A stretch of 64,000 nucleotides of DNA from assembly GCF_002080045.1 (NCBI RefSeq), contig NZ_MUIN01000007.1:400421-464420 (forward strand). The letters run 5' to 3'. Source of the DNA: Pseudomonas sp. Bc-h (GTDB lineage Bacteria; Pseudomonadota; Gammaproteobacteria; Pseudomonadales; Pseudomonadaceae). The translations under genes were made by a program, and so were the position numbers. Below are positions 25,708-34,354 of this stretch, one piece after another; the stretch's first letter is position 1; each line of letters begins with the position of its first letter. The notes under the pieces were generated by a model. The model ran no database searches. It was given only the letters and a program-made list of their open reading frames with translations, and was not told the DNA's origin.

Positions 25708-26970
25708 TCAGGCAGAGAAAACCATACACACGGGGCTTCCTGTCGAGACCGAGAAGCCGGTCTTGCTCAGCGCGCCTTTTTTGGGGTCCACCGCCATCGA
25801 GATGATGGTGTCGCTGTCCTCGTTGAGCGCAAAGAGGAAGCGCTCGTTGGGCGTCAAGGTGAAGAAACGCGGTGTCTTGCCATCGGTGGGCATGAACTCG
25901 ACGGGGCTCAACAGACCGGTTCCCTGATCAATCGAGAACGCGGCAACGCTGTCATATCCACGGTTCGACGCGTACAGGAATCGCCCGTTGCGATCGACCT
26001 CGATCTCCGACGCACGACTGTTGCCCGTGAAGGTCGACGGCAGCGACGGCAGCACTTGCAGCGGCTTCAACGACCCATTGGTGGGGTCGAAGCGGTAAGT
26101 AGTGACCGTCGAATCGAGTTCGTTTACCACGTAGGCAAACGGGGCATGGGGATGCAACGCCAAATGTCTGGGGCCTGCGCCCTCGCGAGTGGTGACGAAT
26201 GGTTGATCGGCGGGGAACAGCTTGCCGTTGTCGAAACGGAAACTGAAGATCCGATCCAGCCCCTTGTCCGGCACCAGTACGAAATTGCCAGAATGATCGA
26301 ACGGATTGAAGTGGGGTTTGGAGAATGGTTGCTCGACCCGGTGCGGACCCATGGGGCCTTCGAGTTTCAGCAACTGATTGAGCGAGCCCAGCGCGCCGTC
26401 TTCACTAACATTCATTACCGCCAGTGAGCCGCCGATGTGGTTGGACACCACCAGAAAGCGTTCGCTGGGGTCCAGTGCCAGATGCACTGGATTTTTCCCT
26501 TCACAGCTTTGCTGATTGATGAACGTCAGCTTGCCGGTTGCCTTGTCGATACTGAAGGCGCTGACATCGCTCTTGTCGCCATGCACGGTGTACAGCCGGT
26601 CACAGGCCTTGTTCAGCGCCAGGAACGAAGGGTTCACAAGATCCTTGACCACCTGAACCAGCGTCAGGGTGCCTTGTTCCTGATCCACCTCATAGACAGT
26701 GATGCCCTCGCCGCGAGCATTCCTTTCACGGGTGGTGCGTGACCCGACATACGCGTACATAGGGGTTGTTCTCCGGGTGGCAGATGATTTTTTACTGGAA
26801 GGATCAGCGGCAATGGCCAGCCCCGCAGGCACCAGTGAACTCAACAGGGAAATTCCCGCCACCGTGCCGAACTGTTTGAGCAGTGTGCGACGGCTCGCTG
26901 CCTGAAAGAGTGAGTGTGGAGCCTGAATGACAGACTCGGCCTGACCTGCGTCTTTATCTTCGCCTTGCAT
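25708..26970 (-). CDS. Tat-exported lactonase-family beta-propeller protein
   Basis: 420 aa. A twin-arginine signal is visible: SRRTLLKQFGTVAGISLLSS with a cleavage site after AIAA near 53, so export as a folded protein is likely. The rest is a seven-bladed propeller of the 6-phosphogluconolactonase / carboxymuconate cyclase type with repeated blade motifs (YAYVGSRT, HLALDPSERFLVVSNHIGG, HLALHPHAPFAYVVNELDST, FFTLTPNERFLFALNED). Export argues against 6-phosphogluconate as substrate; a plant-derived lactone is more plausible. It lies 62 bases after the aconitase gene on the same strand. Confidence 0.87.
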   Translation of the reverse strand: MQGEDKDAGQAESVIQAPHSLFQAASRRTLLKQFGTVAGISLLSSLVPAGLAIAADPSSKKSSATRRTTPMYAYVGSRTTRERNARGEGITVYEVDQEQGTLTLVQVVKDLVNPSFLALNKACDRLYTVHGDKSDVSAFSIDKATGKLTFINQQSCEGKNPVHLALDPSERFLVVSNHIGGSLAVMNVSEDGALGSLNQLLKLEGPMGPHRVEQPFSKPHFNPFDHSGNFVLVPDKGLDRIFSFRFDNGKLFPADQPFVTTREGAGPRHLALHPHAPFAYVVNELDSTVTTYRFDPTNGSLKPLQVLPSLPSTFTGNSRASEIEVDRNGRFLYASNRGYDSVAAFSIDQGTGLLSPVEFMPTDGKTPRFFTLTPNERFLFALNEDSDTIISMAVDPKKGALSKTGFSVSTGSPVCMVFSA

Positions 26971-27032
26971 GGTTGCTGTTCCTTATTATTGTTGATAGCA
27001 AATGCCCGGTCGTGGGGAGCCGGGCGCTCCGA

Positions 27033-29711
27033 TCAATGCCGGGTGCGCGCGACCACCTTGCGAATCACGAATGGCAGCACTCCGCCGTTGGTGAGGTAGC
27101 GAATTTCCTGGAGCGAATCGATGCGCACACCCAGTTCGATGCGCAGTTGCTCGCCGCGTGTGCGGTGGACGATCAACGTGACAGCGTTGTCGCCGACCGC
27201 GAGATCATCCAGCCCCAGGAAATCAAAGCGCTCACTGCCGTCGAGACGTAAATCCTCGACGCCCATGCCTTGAGTGAACTGCAACGGAATCACGCCCATA
27301 CCGATCAGGTTGCTGCGATGAATGCGCTCGATACTGCGAGCGATAACGGCTTTGACGCCGAGCAAAGCCTGGGCCTTGGCTGCCCAATCCCGGCTCGAGC
27401 CTGCGCCGTAGTTGATGCCGGCAAACATCACCATCGGGATCTGTCGATGCGAGTAGCTTTGAGACGCCAGATACACCGGCAGGCACTCGTCATGATCGGC
27501 GTTCCAGGCCCAGCCGCCCTGCCCCTGTTGCTCCTCACCCAATAACAGGTTTCGCACTGTCTTGTTGGTAAATGCGCCACGCAGCATCACTTCATGGTTG
27601 CTGCGGCGCGTGGAGTACTGATTGAGGTCCTGAGGGTTCTCGCCGCGTGCGAGCAACCATTGGCCTGCCAGGCTGTTTGCCGGTATGGCCCCCGCCGGGG
27701 AGATATGGTCCGTGGTGATGTTGTCACCGAGCACCATCAACACCCGCGCACCGCTGATGGCCAGACTGGCCTTGGGCTCGGGCGTGATGCCCGCGAGGTA
27801 TTCGGGACGACGCAGGTAGGTGGAATCAGGGCTCCACGGAAACTGCACGCTGCCCTCGGCGGATAACGCCTGCCATTGGTGAGTGCCCTCCCACACCGTC
27901 GCCAGACGTTGCTTGAAAAACTCGGGCTTCACCACTTCGATGACCTGAGCCGCAACCTCCGCGTCCGTGGGCATCAGATCGCGCAGATAAACCGGGTTGC
28001 CTTCTAAATCCTGCGCCAGCGGCTGTGCCTCGAGATCGATATCAATGGTCCCGGCGATCGCGTATGCGATGCACAGTGCCGGAGAGGCCAGATACCCGGC
28101 CGGCACTTTCGGATTTACCCGGCCTTCGAAGTTTCTGTTGCCGGAAAGCACGACCACGCCCTTGAGCCCCTGATCTGCAAACACTTCAACATGCTCTTCC
28201 AGCTTCCCGGAGTTACCGATGCAGGTCATGCAACCGAAGCCTGCCAGGTCAAAACCAAGCGCCGAGAAGTCTTCGAGCAACCGCGCTTCGGCCAGATAAT
28301 CAGCGACCACCTGCGAACCCGGAGACAATGAAGTCTTCACCCATGGTTTGCGTTTTAGCCCCAGTGCGCGGGCTTTTCGGGCGAGCAGGCCAGCCTGGAT
28401 CATCTGCGACGGATTTGCAGTGTTGGTGCAACTGGTGATCGCAGCCATGACCACAGCGCCGTGAGTGATCGACTCGTTGAAGACTGGATCGTGAAAACGT
28501 TGCGCAACCGGACCTGCGATAAGGTTGTTCGCACCCATGACGCCCTCGCGAAAAGACGCTGCTGCATTGGCCAGGCTCTGACGCTGATGGGGTTGATGGG
28601 GACCGGCGACACTCGGCTCGATGCTGGCGAGGTCTAGCTCGATCAACTCGTCGAATTGCGGTTCGGCAGTGCCGTCACGTCGCCACAGAGGCTGTGCGCT
28701 CATGTAGCTGAGGACTTTTTTACGCAACTGTTCGTCACGTCCTGTCAGCTCCAGATACGACAGGGTTTCATCGTCGAATGGAAAGAACACCACGGTGGCG
28801 CCATATTCCGGAGCCATGTTGGACACCGTGCCGCGAGCCGCCCAGCTGAGGGTCGTTACGCCGGGGCCAGTGAATTCGACGAACTTGCCGACCACCGTAC
28901 GTTTACGCAGGATCTCAGCGACATGAAGGGAAAGATCGGTGGCCGTGACGCCCGGCCGCATGACGTTGGTGACACGAATGCCGATCACCTTCGGAAAACT
29001 GATGGGAACCGGCTCACCCACCATTGCCGCCTGACCTTCAAGCCCACCCACTCCCCAACCCAATACACCGATGGCGTTGATCATGGGGGTGTGGCTGTCG
29101 GTGGCGACCATGTCATCGGGATGGAGCATGACCTGTCCATCTTCGAGCGTGGTTTCCCAGACGACCTGGGCCAGAGCTTCCATGTTCATCTGGTGGATGA
29201 TGCCGGTGCCTGGCGGGATGACACCAAAGTTGTCGAGGCTCTTCTGCGCCCACTTGATAAACCGATAACGTTCGCTGTTGCGGCGAAAATCGATGTCCAG
29301 ATTGCGCTCCACCGCGTCAGGCTCGGCGTATCGCTCGACGATCACCGAATGGTCGATGGTCAATACGGCCGGAATAAGCGGATTCATGGCCTTGGGGTCG
29401 CCGCCCAGCTCTTCCACCACGTCTCGCATGCCAGCAAAGTCGGCCAGCGCCGGCAGGCAGGTGGTGTCATGGAACATCAAGCGGTTGGGCTGAAACGGCA
29501 CCTCACAGTCAGGCCCCTCCTCGACGGCGCGGGCCAGCACCGATGGCAGCGCTCCAGGGGAACAACGGGCGACGTTTTCCAGGAGGATGCGGATCGAGTA
29601 CGGGAGTCTGGCGACTTCGGAAGGAGAAAGCATCTTGTGCAAATCGACGTAGGCGAATCGCTCGTTGTCGATGACCAAATGATTGAGAAGGTCACGGGCA
29701 GTCTCGGTCAT
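27033..29711 (-). CDS. acnA: Aconitate hydratase A
   Basis: 892-aa monomeric AcnA/IRP-type aconitase. The three iron-sulfur cysteines are present (SSCTNTANPS and GFGCMTCIGNSG), as are the substrate-binding regions (VVATDSHTPMINAIGVLGWG) and the swivelling C-terminal domain with YGAGSSRDWAAK and QGGWAW. It isomerises citrate to isocitrate through cis-aconitate. Placed in a catabolic cluster behind a LysR gene rather than alone, it is probably a secondary, substrate-induced copy that feeds a tricarboxylate or related acid into the citric-acid cycle. Transcription reads on into the lactonase gene (62-base gap). Confidence 0.93.
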   Translation of the reverse strand: MTETARDLLNHLVIDNERFAYVDLHKMLSPSEVARLPYSIRILLENVARCSPGALPSVLARAVEEGPDCEVPFQPNRLMFHDTTCLPALADFAGMRDVVEELGGDPKAMNPLIPAVLTIDHSVIVERYAEPDAVERNLDIDFRRNSERYRFIKWAQKSLDNFGVIPPGTGIIHQMNMEALAQVVWETTLEDGQVMLHPDDMVATDSHTPMINAIGVLGWGVGGLEGQAAMVGEPVPISFPKVIGIRVTNVMRPGVTATDLSLHVAEILRKRTVVGKFVEFTGPGVTTLSWAARGTVSNMAPEYGATVVFFPFDDETLSYLELTGRDEQLRKKVLSYMSAQPLWRRDGTAEPQFDELIELDLASIEPSVAGPHQPHQRQSLANAAASFREGVMGANNLIAGPVAQRFHDPVFNESITHGAVVMAAITSCTNTANPSQMIQAGLLARKARALGLKRKPWVKTSLSPGSQVVADYLAEARLLEDFSALGFDLAGFGCMTCIGNSGKLEEHVEVFADQGLKGVVVLSGNRNFEGRVNPKVPAGYLASPALCIAYAIAGTIDIDLEAQPLAQDLEGNPVYLRDLMPTDAEVAAQVIEVVKPEFFKQRLATVWEGTHQWQALSAEGSVQFPWSPDSTYLRRPEYLAGITPEPKASLAISGARVLMVLGDNITTDHISPAGAIPANSLAGQWLLARGENPQDLNQYSTRRSNHEVMLRGAFTNKTVRNLLLGEEQQGQGGWAWNADHDECLPVYLASQSYSHRQIPMVMFAGINYGAGSSRDWAAKAQALLGVKAVIARSIERIHRSNLIGMGVIPLQFTQGMGVEDLRLDGSERFDFLGLDDLAVGDNAVTLIVHRTRGEQLRIELGVRIDSLQEIRYLTNGGVLPFVIRKVVARTRH

Positions 29712-29856
29712 GCTTTTATCGCTCGGCTTTTATAGTTGTCACGGTCGCCGGGAATGACAGGGCGAGTCGCTGATGAGCCGATGGTAGGAGCACTTGAGGA
29801 GAAGGAAAATTGATCAATTACCACAGCAGCGTTCTCCATTGGAGAACGCTAAACCA

Positions 29857-30747
29857 TCAGTCCCTGTCCAGACGAAGATGGTCAATCAGGGTTTTCAGCG
29901 TTGGCGTGGCCGCCTCGTACTTCTTGAATGTCAGCAGCAATGTGCGTTCCGCCCAAGGCTCGTCCAGCGCGATTGCCTTGAGCCTGTGGGTGCGCATGTA
30001 TTGCTTGACGACGCTCAGAGGCAGCACCGCCAGCCCAAGACCCGTGGACACCATGCGACACATGCAGTCGAAGCTGCTGATGCGGATTCGCACCTTTATG
30101 GTCATGCCTAGCTTTTCTGCCTCGCTGGTCAGCAAGGTGTGTACCGAGCTTTCCAGGTGAGGCCCCACGAACTCATGCTCCAGCACTTCACGAAACCTGA
30201 TGGATTTGCGGCTTGCCAGTAAGTGCTCAGCAGGGACCACCAAGGCAAGCTGGTCGTTTCGATAGGGCACGGTTTCCAGGCCCTGGGAGGCGGTTTGCAT
30301 CGCAATGATGCCCAGATCGGCGCGTCCGTCCGCCACCGCACGAATCACGGCGGACCCGACACGCTCCTCGATGTCGAACTTGATCTGGGGATACAGGGCG
30401 ACGAAACGCCCAACGTCGTCAGGCAGGAACTGCGACAGCGCCGAGGTGATGGCATGGATGCGCACATGGCCTTTGACGCCTGAGGCATACTCGCCCAACT
30501 CGTTGTCGAGCTGCTCGACCGTCTGCTTGAGTTGGCGGGCATAGAAGAGCAATGACTGCCCGGCCGGGGTCAGTTCAACCCCGCGAGCATTGCGCACCAG
30601 AAGCGGCGAGCCGGTCTGAGCCTCCAGCTCTGTAATTCGCTTGCTGACTGCCGAGACTGCCAAATGCTGGATACGAGCCGCCCGAGTCAGGTTGCGTTCT
30701 TGAGCGACTGTGATGAACAGCTCCAGGCTGGTAAGGTCGTAGCGCAT
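29857..30747 (-). CDS. LysR-family transcriptional regulator
   Basis: 296 aa. HTH at about 3-60 (LTSLELFITVAQERNLTRAA, then AVSAVSKRITELEAQTGSPL), effector domain about 88-290 (GHVRIHAITSALSQFLPDDV; ADLGIIAMQTASQGLE). MRYDLTSLEL at 30747 is taken as the start because it has the standard spacing to the HTH; a frame from 30774 adds nine residues. It lies on the same strand between the hydratase and aconitase genes, so it probably regulates the catabolic cluster from within, an arrangement less common than divergent LysR pairs. Confidence 0.87.
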   Translation of the reverse strand: MRYDLTSLELFITVAQERNLTRAARIQHLAVSAVSKRITELEAQTGSPLLVRNARGVELTPAGQSLLFYARQLKQTVEQLDNELGEYASGVKGHVRIHAITSALSQFLPDDVGRFVALYPQIKFDIEERVGSAVIRAVADGRADLGIIAMQTASQGLETVPYRNDQLALVVPAEHLLASRKSIRFREVLEHEFVGPHLESSVHTLLTSEAEKLGMTIKVRIRISSFDCMCRMVSTGLGLAVLPLSVVKQYMRTHRLKAIALDEPWAERTLLLTFKKYEAATPTLKTLIDHLRLDRD

Positions 30748-30856
30748 CGAGACGGTCCGTTGGTCAAAATCCATGAGTCAAAAAACGATGAGATTTCGCG
30801 GCTTTACGAAACCAGCGTCCGCGCTGGCGAACCCTGACTTGGGCGAATAGCTGTGA

Positions 30857-31639
30857 CTAGAGGGTAAAAACCAGCTCTTGCCCCAGATAGCTCACCGACA
30901 ACCTGTGGCCACCCCCTTGCAGATCGAACGGCTGACACATTGCCCCCGTCGACACGATGTCGCCCTCACGAAGCGTTTCGCCCCGCTCTGCCGCATGGTC
31001 GTAAAGGTGTTGCAGCGAAGCCAGAGGATCGGTGGCGGTGTCTCCGAACAGCCCTTTCGCCACCGGCTCACCATCCAGATGCACCACCGACTCTTCGGCC
31101 AATGAGCGCAGGATCTGCGGATCGATACCGTCGCAGGCGCGATGACCGATGATCAGCGCCTCGAACCCTACGTTGTCCCCGGCGAAGCTGGGCCAGCCCA
31201 CGGACTTGCGATCGACGAAACGCGAACGCACGACTTCGAAGGTCAAACATGTGCTGCGAATATCCTCAGGCGCAAACGTCCCGCCTACTCGCGGCGAAAC
31301 AGTGCGGGCCAGAACGAAGCCGATTTCACATTCGATGGTCACGGGGGACTGAGCAGGCAGACGCACCTGAGCGCCACTTTCGTGACAACGCTTGCTCTCC
31401 AGTTGCCCTACCAATGGACGCGACAGATTGCCTGCGCGCATGGCGGCCGGGCTGCCGACGCCCAGTTTCCAGCCCGCCCGCTCGCCCCCTGCGAGCTTGA
31501 ACAGCTCGTCCTGTATGGCGTAGCCCTGATCGAGGCTTTGCGGGCGCAGAGCCTGAGGCAAGCTGTCGTGCAACTCCCCGCTCTGCCAGGCAGAGAACAA
31601 CACTTTTGCAGGTTCCAGTGGGTCAAACACATGCGCCAT
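30857..31639 (-). CDS. 2-keto-4-pentenoate hydratase-family protein
   Basis: 260-aa member of the fumarylacetoacetase/MhpD fold family: GYAIQDELFKLAGGERAGWKLG at the N terminus, the metal-ligand segment TIECEIGFVLAR (Glu-x-Glu), and GDIVSTGAMCQPFDLQGG near the end. Relatives hydrate 2-hydroxypenta-2,4-dienoate or decarboxylate 4-oxalocrotonate in meta-cleavage pathways. No ring-cleavage dioxygenase is nearby, so here it probably acts on a keto or enol acid specific to this cluster. It is the first gene of the one-direction cluster that continues through LysR, aconitase, lactonase and the MFS carrier. Confidence 0.85.
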   Translation of the reverse strand: MAHVFDPLEPAKVLFSAWQSGELHDSLPQALRPQSLDQGYAIQDELFKLAGGERAGWKLGVGSPAAMRAGNLSRPLVGQLESKRCHESGAQVRLPAQSPVTIECEIGFVLARTVSPRVGGTFAPEDIRSTCLTFEVVRSRFVDRKSVGWPSFAGDNVGFEALIIGHRACDGIDPQILRSLAEESVVHLDGEPVAKGLFGDTATDPLASLQHLYDHAAERGETLREGDIVSTGAMCQPFDLQGGGHRLSVSYLGQELVFTL

Positions 31640-31721
31640 CTTTTCAGTTCCTTCAATTCCGGGTGGCTGGCCCCAAACAGCGGATGGCCGAATCAGGTCC
31701 GCATAGTAACCCCCGGCGGGA

Positions 31722-33029
31722 TCATGAAGAATATCCAGCGCCGATTCCCACCCGGCCCGTCGCGCCTTTTTTCAGATGGTAGGGCTGCAGAAACGGCGTG
31801 ACGGCCAGCATCAACGCGCTCACGCCGACCATCAACCATTGCGAGACTTCAAAGCCTGCGGTCACGTCGCGCAGGTAACCCATCAACAGTGGCCCTGCCG
31901 CCGCGAGGATGTAGCTGACCAGCAGCACGAACGCGTTCCAGGCATTGGCTTCGTCGGCGTTGCGGGTGTTGTCCAGCGGCAGGGTCATGCCCAGGGTGAA
32001 GGCGCCCCCCGCACCTAATGCCACAATCGGCACGGCAATGAACGGCACGGCGTTCGGGGCTATGGCGATGGCTGACGTACCTATCAAGGCGATCAGCGAA
32101 CTCACGGCCAGCGCCAGACGTCGATCCTCGTTGCGGCTGAGCATGCCGAACACAGGGTTGGAGATCAGGAACGCCAGGGTAAAACTCCCCAGAATGAGAC
32201 CCGCAACCGTAGGGGTTCTGCCGTACTCCACATACATTGGTGCTACCCAGGAAATGTAGGCATAAAACACCACGTTGTTGCTGGCGAAGAACAGCGCGAT
32301 CAGCCACGCCGTCGGATTGCGCACCGGCATCGCGTAGCGGTGAGGCGACACGCCGCCCTGCCCTTTCGTCAGCCCCTGGCGCTCGATATAAAACCAGGCG
32401 GCGATGGCGATCACCACGGGCAACACCCAGACACTTTCACCCAGGCGCCAACTGCCGGTGGCGAGGGCAACCGGGCCGGTGATGGCGGCAGCCACGGTGC
32501 TGCCGAGCGCCAGCGCCGTGGCGTAAATGCTCATGAGCAGTGCAGCCTGTTTCGGGTAACTGGCCTTCACAAAACCGGCGAGCAAGGCACCGGCCACGGC
32601 GATCCCCGCCCCTACGCCCACCGTGGTCAGAAACAGCGTGCCAATGGACCCGGCAAAGGCGCGCAGACCGGTCGCCGCCAACAGCACGGCCAAAGCCACG
32701 AGAATCACCCGGTCACGACCAAACCGACGAGCGAGCCAGGGTGTCGGCAACGCCATCAGCCCCATCAACAGGGTCGGGATGGCCGTCAATAGCGATGCCT
32801 GGGTATGAGAAAGACCAAAGGCTTGAATCATGCCCGGCAACAGCGGGCCAATCGAGACGATGGCGGGGCGCAGCGTCAGCGCGACCAGCACGATGCAAAG
32901 GATGGCGATCATCAGCGACGGTGTATTTCGCGGCTGCGTTACGGGTGTGCAGAGTGTCAGTCGCGGGGCAGCTTCAAGCGGCGAAGCAGCGACAGGCTCG
33001 GCGAACGGGATTTTCGACGTCACCAACAT
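31722..33029 (-). CDS. MFS transporter, CynX/NimT type
   Basis: 435 aa with 12 membrane segments after a hydrophilic N terminus of about 40 residues. Family-like features are LRPAIVSIGPLLPGM in helix 1, the loop WLARRFGRDRVI between helices 2 and 3, and GMTLPLDNTRNADEANAWNAF near helix 10. Relatives export cyanate, nitroimidazoles or other small compounds. GGAGA precedes ATG 33029. It is last in the TetR-ALDH-OYE-MFS unit, 59 bases after the Old Yellow Enzyme, so efflux of a reactive compound or its product fits. Confidence 0.9.
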   Translation of the reverse strand: MLVTSKIPFAEPVAASPLEAAPRLTLCTPVTQPRNTPSLMIAILCIVLVALTLRPAIVSIGPLLPGMIQAFGLSHTQASLLTAIPTLLMGLMALPTPWLARRFGRDRVILVALAVLLAATGLRAFAGSIGTLFLTTVGVGAGIAVAGALLAGFVKASYPKQAALLMSIYATALALGSTVAAAITGPVALATGSWRLGESVWVLPVVIAIAAWFYIERQGLTKGQGGVSPHRYAMPVRNPTAWLIALFFASNNVVFYAYISWVAPMYVEYGRTPTVAGLILGSFTLAFLISNPVFGMLSRNEDRRLALAVSSLIALIGTSAIAIAPNAVPFIAVPIVALGAGGAFTLGMTLPLDNTRNADEANAWNAFVLLVSYILAAAGPLLMGYLRDVTAGFEVSQWLMVGVSALMLAVTPFLQPYHLKKGATGRVGIGAGYSS

Positions 33030-33088
33030 GATTCAATCTCCTGGAACGGCCGGGCTTGCAGAGCAAGCTGCGGCCGAAGAATATGCGA

Positions 33089-34213
33089 TCAGCCGGCGTA
33101 GGCCGGGTAATCCGTGAAGCCCGCCTCGGTGCCGCCGTAGAGCGTGGACGGGTTGACCGGGTTGAGTGGCCAGCCATTGACGATGCGCGCGGGCAGGTCC
33201 GGATTGGCGATGAAGGGCCGACCGAATGCGATCAGATCAGCGAGCCCCGCCTCGACCAGACGCGCGCCTCGCTCCGCCGTGTAACGCCCGGCGTAAATGA
33301 TCCGGCCACTGAACGTGCTGCGCACCTCGCGGCGGAACGACTCCGGCAGGTCGGGCGCGTTGTCCCAGTCGGCCTCGGCAATCGAGACGTAGGCGGCGCC
33401 TGCTGCTTCAAGCACCTTGATCGCCTCGATGTAGGTGTGATGCGGATCGGACTCGACCATGCCGATGTACACCCGGTCCTGATCAGTGGTGGTGAACAAC
33501 GGGGTGAAACGCACGCCCAGGCGGTCGGCGCCAATGGCTGTGGAAACTGCCTCAACGATCTCCCGCAGAAAGCGCAAGCGGTTATCCAGCGAGCCGCCGT
33601 ATTCATCGTCCCGCTGGTTAGCGTGCTCGGAGATGAACTGGTTCACCAGATAGCCGTTGGCCGCGTGGATCTCGACGCCGTCAAAGCCTGCGGCGATAGC
33701 ATTGCTTGCGGCTTGCGCATAGAGCCGGACCAGCTCCTTGATTTCCGCGACGGTCAGTGCGCGAGGCAGTGAAGGTGCAACCAGCTCGCCAGTGCCCGCG
33801 CCCGTCTCGATGAAGGCTTTGGAACTGGTCGTCGCGATGGCGGAAGGCGCAATCGGCGCGGCGCCTTGAGGTTGTAAGGCGTGATGCGAAACGCGGCCGA
33901 CGTGCCAGAGTTGCGCGAAGATCACGCCGCCATCGGCATGCACCGCATCGGTGACTTTGCGCCAGCCATCGATCTGTTCTGGCGTGTAGATACCCGGTGT
34001 CCAGGCATAGCCCTGACCACGTGGTTCGATCTGCGTGCCCTCGCTGACCATGAACCCCGCCGACGCACGCTGGCGGTAATACTCGGCCATCAGGTCCGAG
34101 GCGACATCACCTGGCTGGGTGCTTCTCTGCCGGGTCAATGGCGGGAACACAATACGGTTTTTCAACGTCAGGCCACCCAGTTGTGCGGGGGAAAACAGCG
34201 CGTGGTGTTTCAT
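33089..34213 (-). CDS. Alkene reductase, Old Yellow Enzyme family
   Basis: 374-aa FMN-dependent enone/nitro reductase. It begins MKHHALFSPAQLGGLTLKNR and carries EIHAANGYLVNQFIS with the substrate-binding H-x-x-N pair, EYGGSLDNRLRFL, and the phosphate loop LIAFGRPFIANPDLPAR. GGAG lies seven bases before ATG 34213. It stands 141 bases after the aldehyde dehydrogenase in the TetR-led operon. It is only a distant paralogue of the OYE at 10849, so this is probably not a recent duplication. NemA-type reductases detoxify maleimides, nitrate esters and quinones. Confidence 0.93.
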   Translation of the reverse strand: MKHHALFSPAQLGGLTLKNRIVFPPLTRQRSTQPGDVASDLMAEYYRQRASAGFMVSEGTQIEPRGQGYAWTPGIYTPEQIDGWRKVTDAVHADGGVIFAQLWHVGRVSHHALQPQGAAPIAPSAIATTSSKAFIETGAGTGELVAPSLPRALTVAEIKELVRLYAQAASNAIAAGFDGVEIHAANGYLVNQFISEHANQRDDEYGGSLDNRLRFLREIVEAVSTAIGADRLGVRFTPLFTTTDQDRVYIGMVESDPHHTYIEAIKVLEAAGAAYVSIAEADWDNAPDLPESFRREVRSTFSGRIIYAGRYTAERGARLVEAGLADLIAFGRPFIANPDLPARIVNGWPLNPVNPSTLYGGTEAGFTDYPAYAG

Positions 34214-34354
34214 GGTTTCAACTCCAGATAATCAAGATAAAAAACGAGGGGCTCGCCGAAGGAGCCGCCGTGCAAATGCGACTGAGAAAACGATTGCGGG
34301 AAAATGCGCGGCGCCTGGGTCAAGGGGCTTGAGTCGAGACGCCGCGGGGATGGC

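Noticed and set aside
28981..29010. Other GGAACC motifs as further hrp boxes (also near 6727, 12840, 20190, 22690, 58496)
   Set aside because: None has CCACNNA after 15-16 bases, and most lie inside unrelated genes.
28656..29735. 359-aa plus-strand open frame
   Set aside because: Antisense to acnA, which has all three iron-sulfur cysteines; no protein-family features in the antisense frame.
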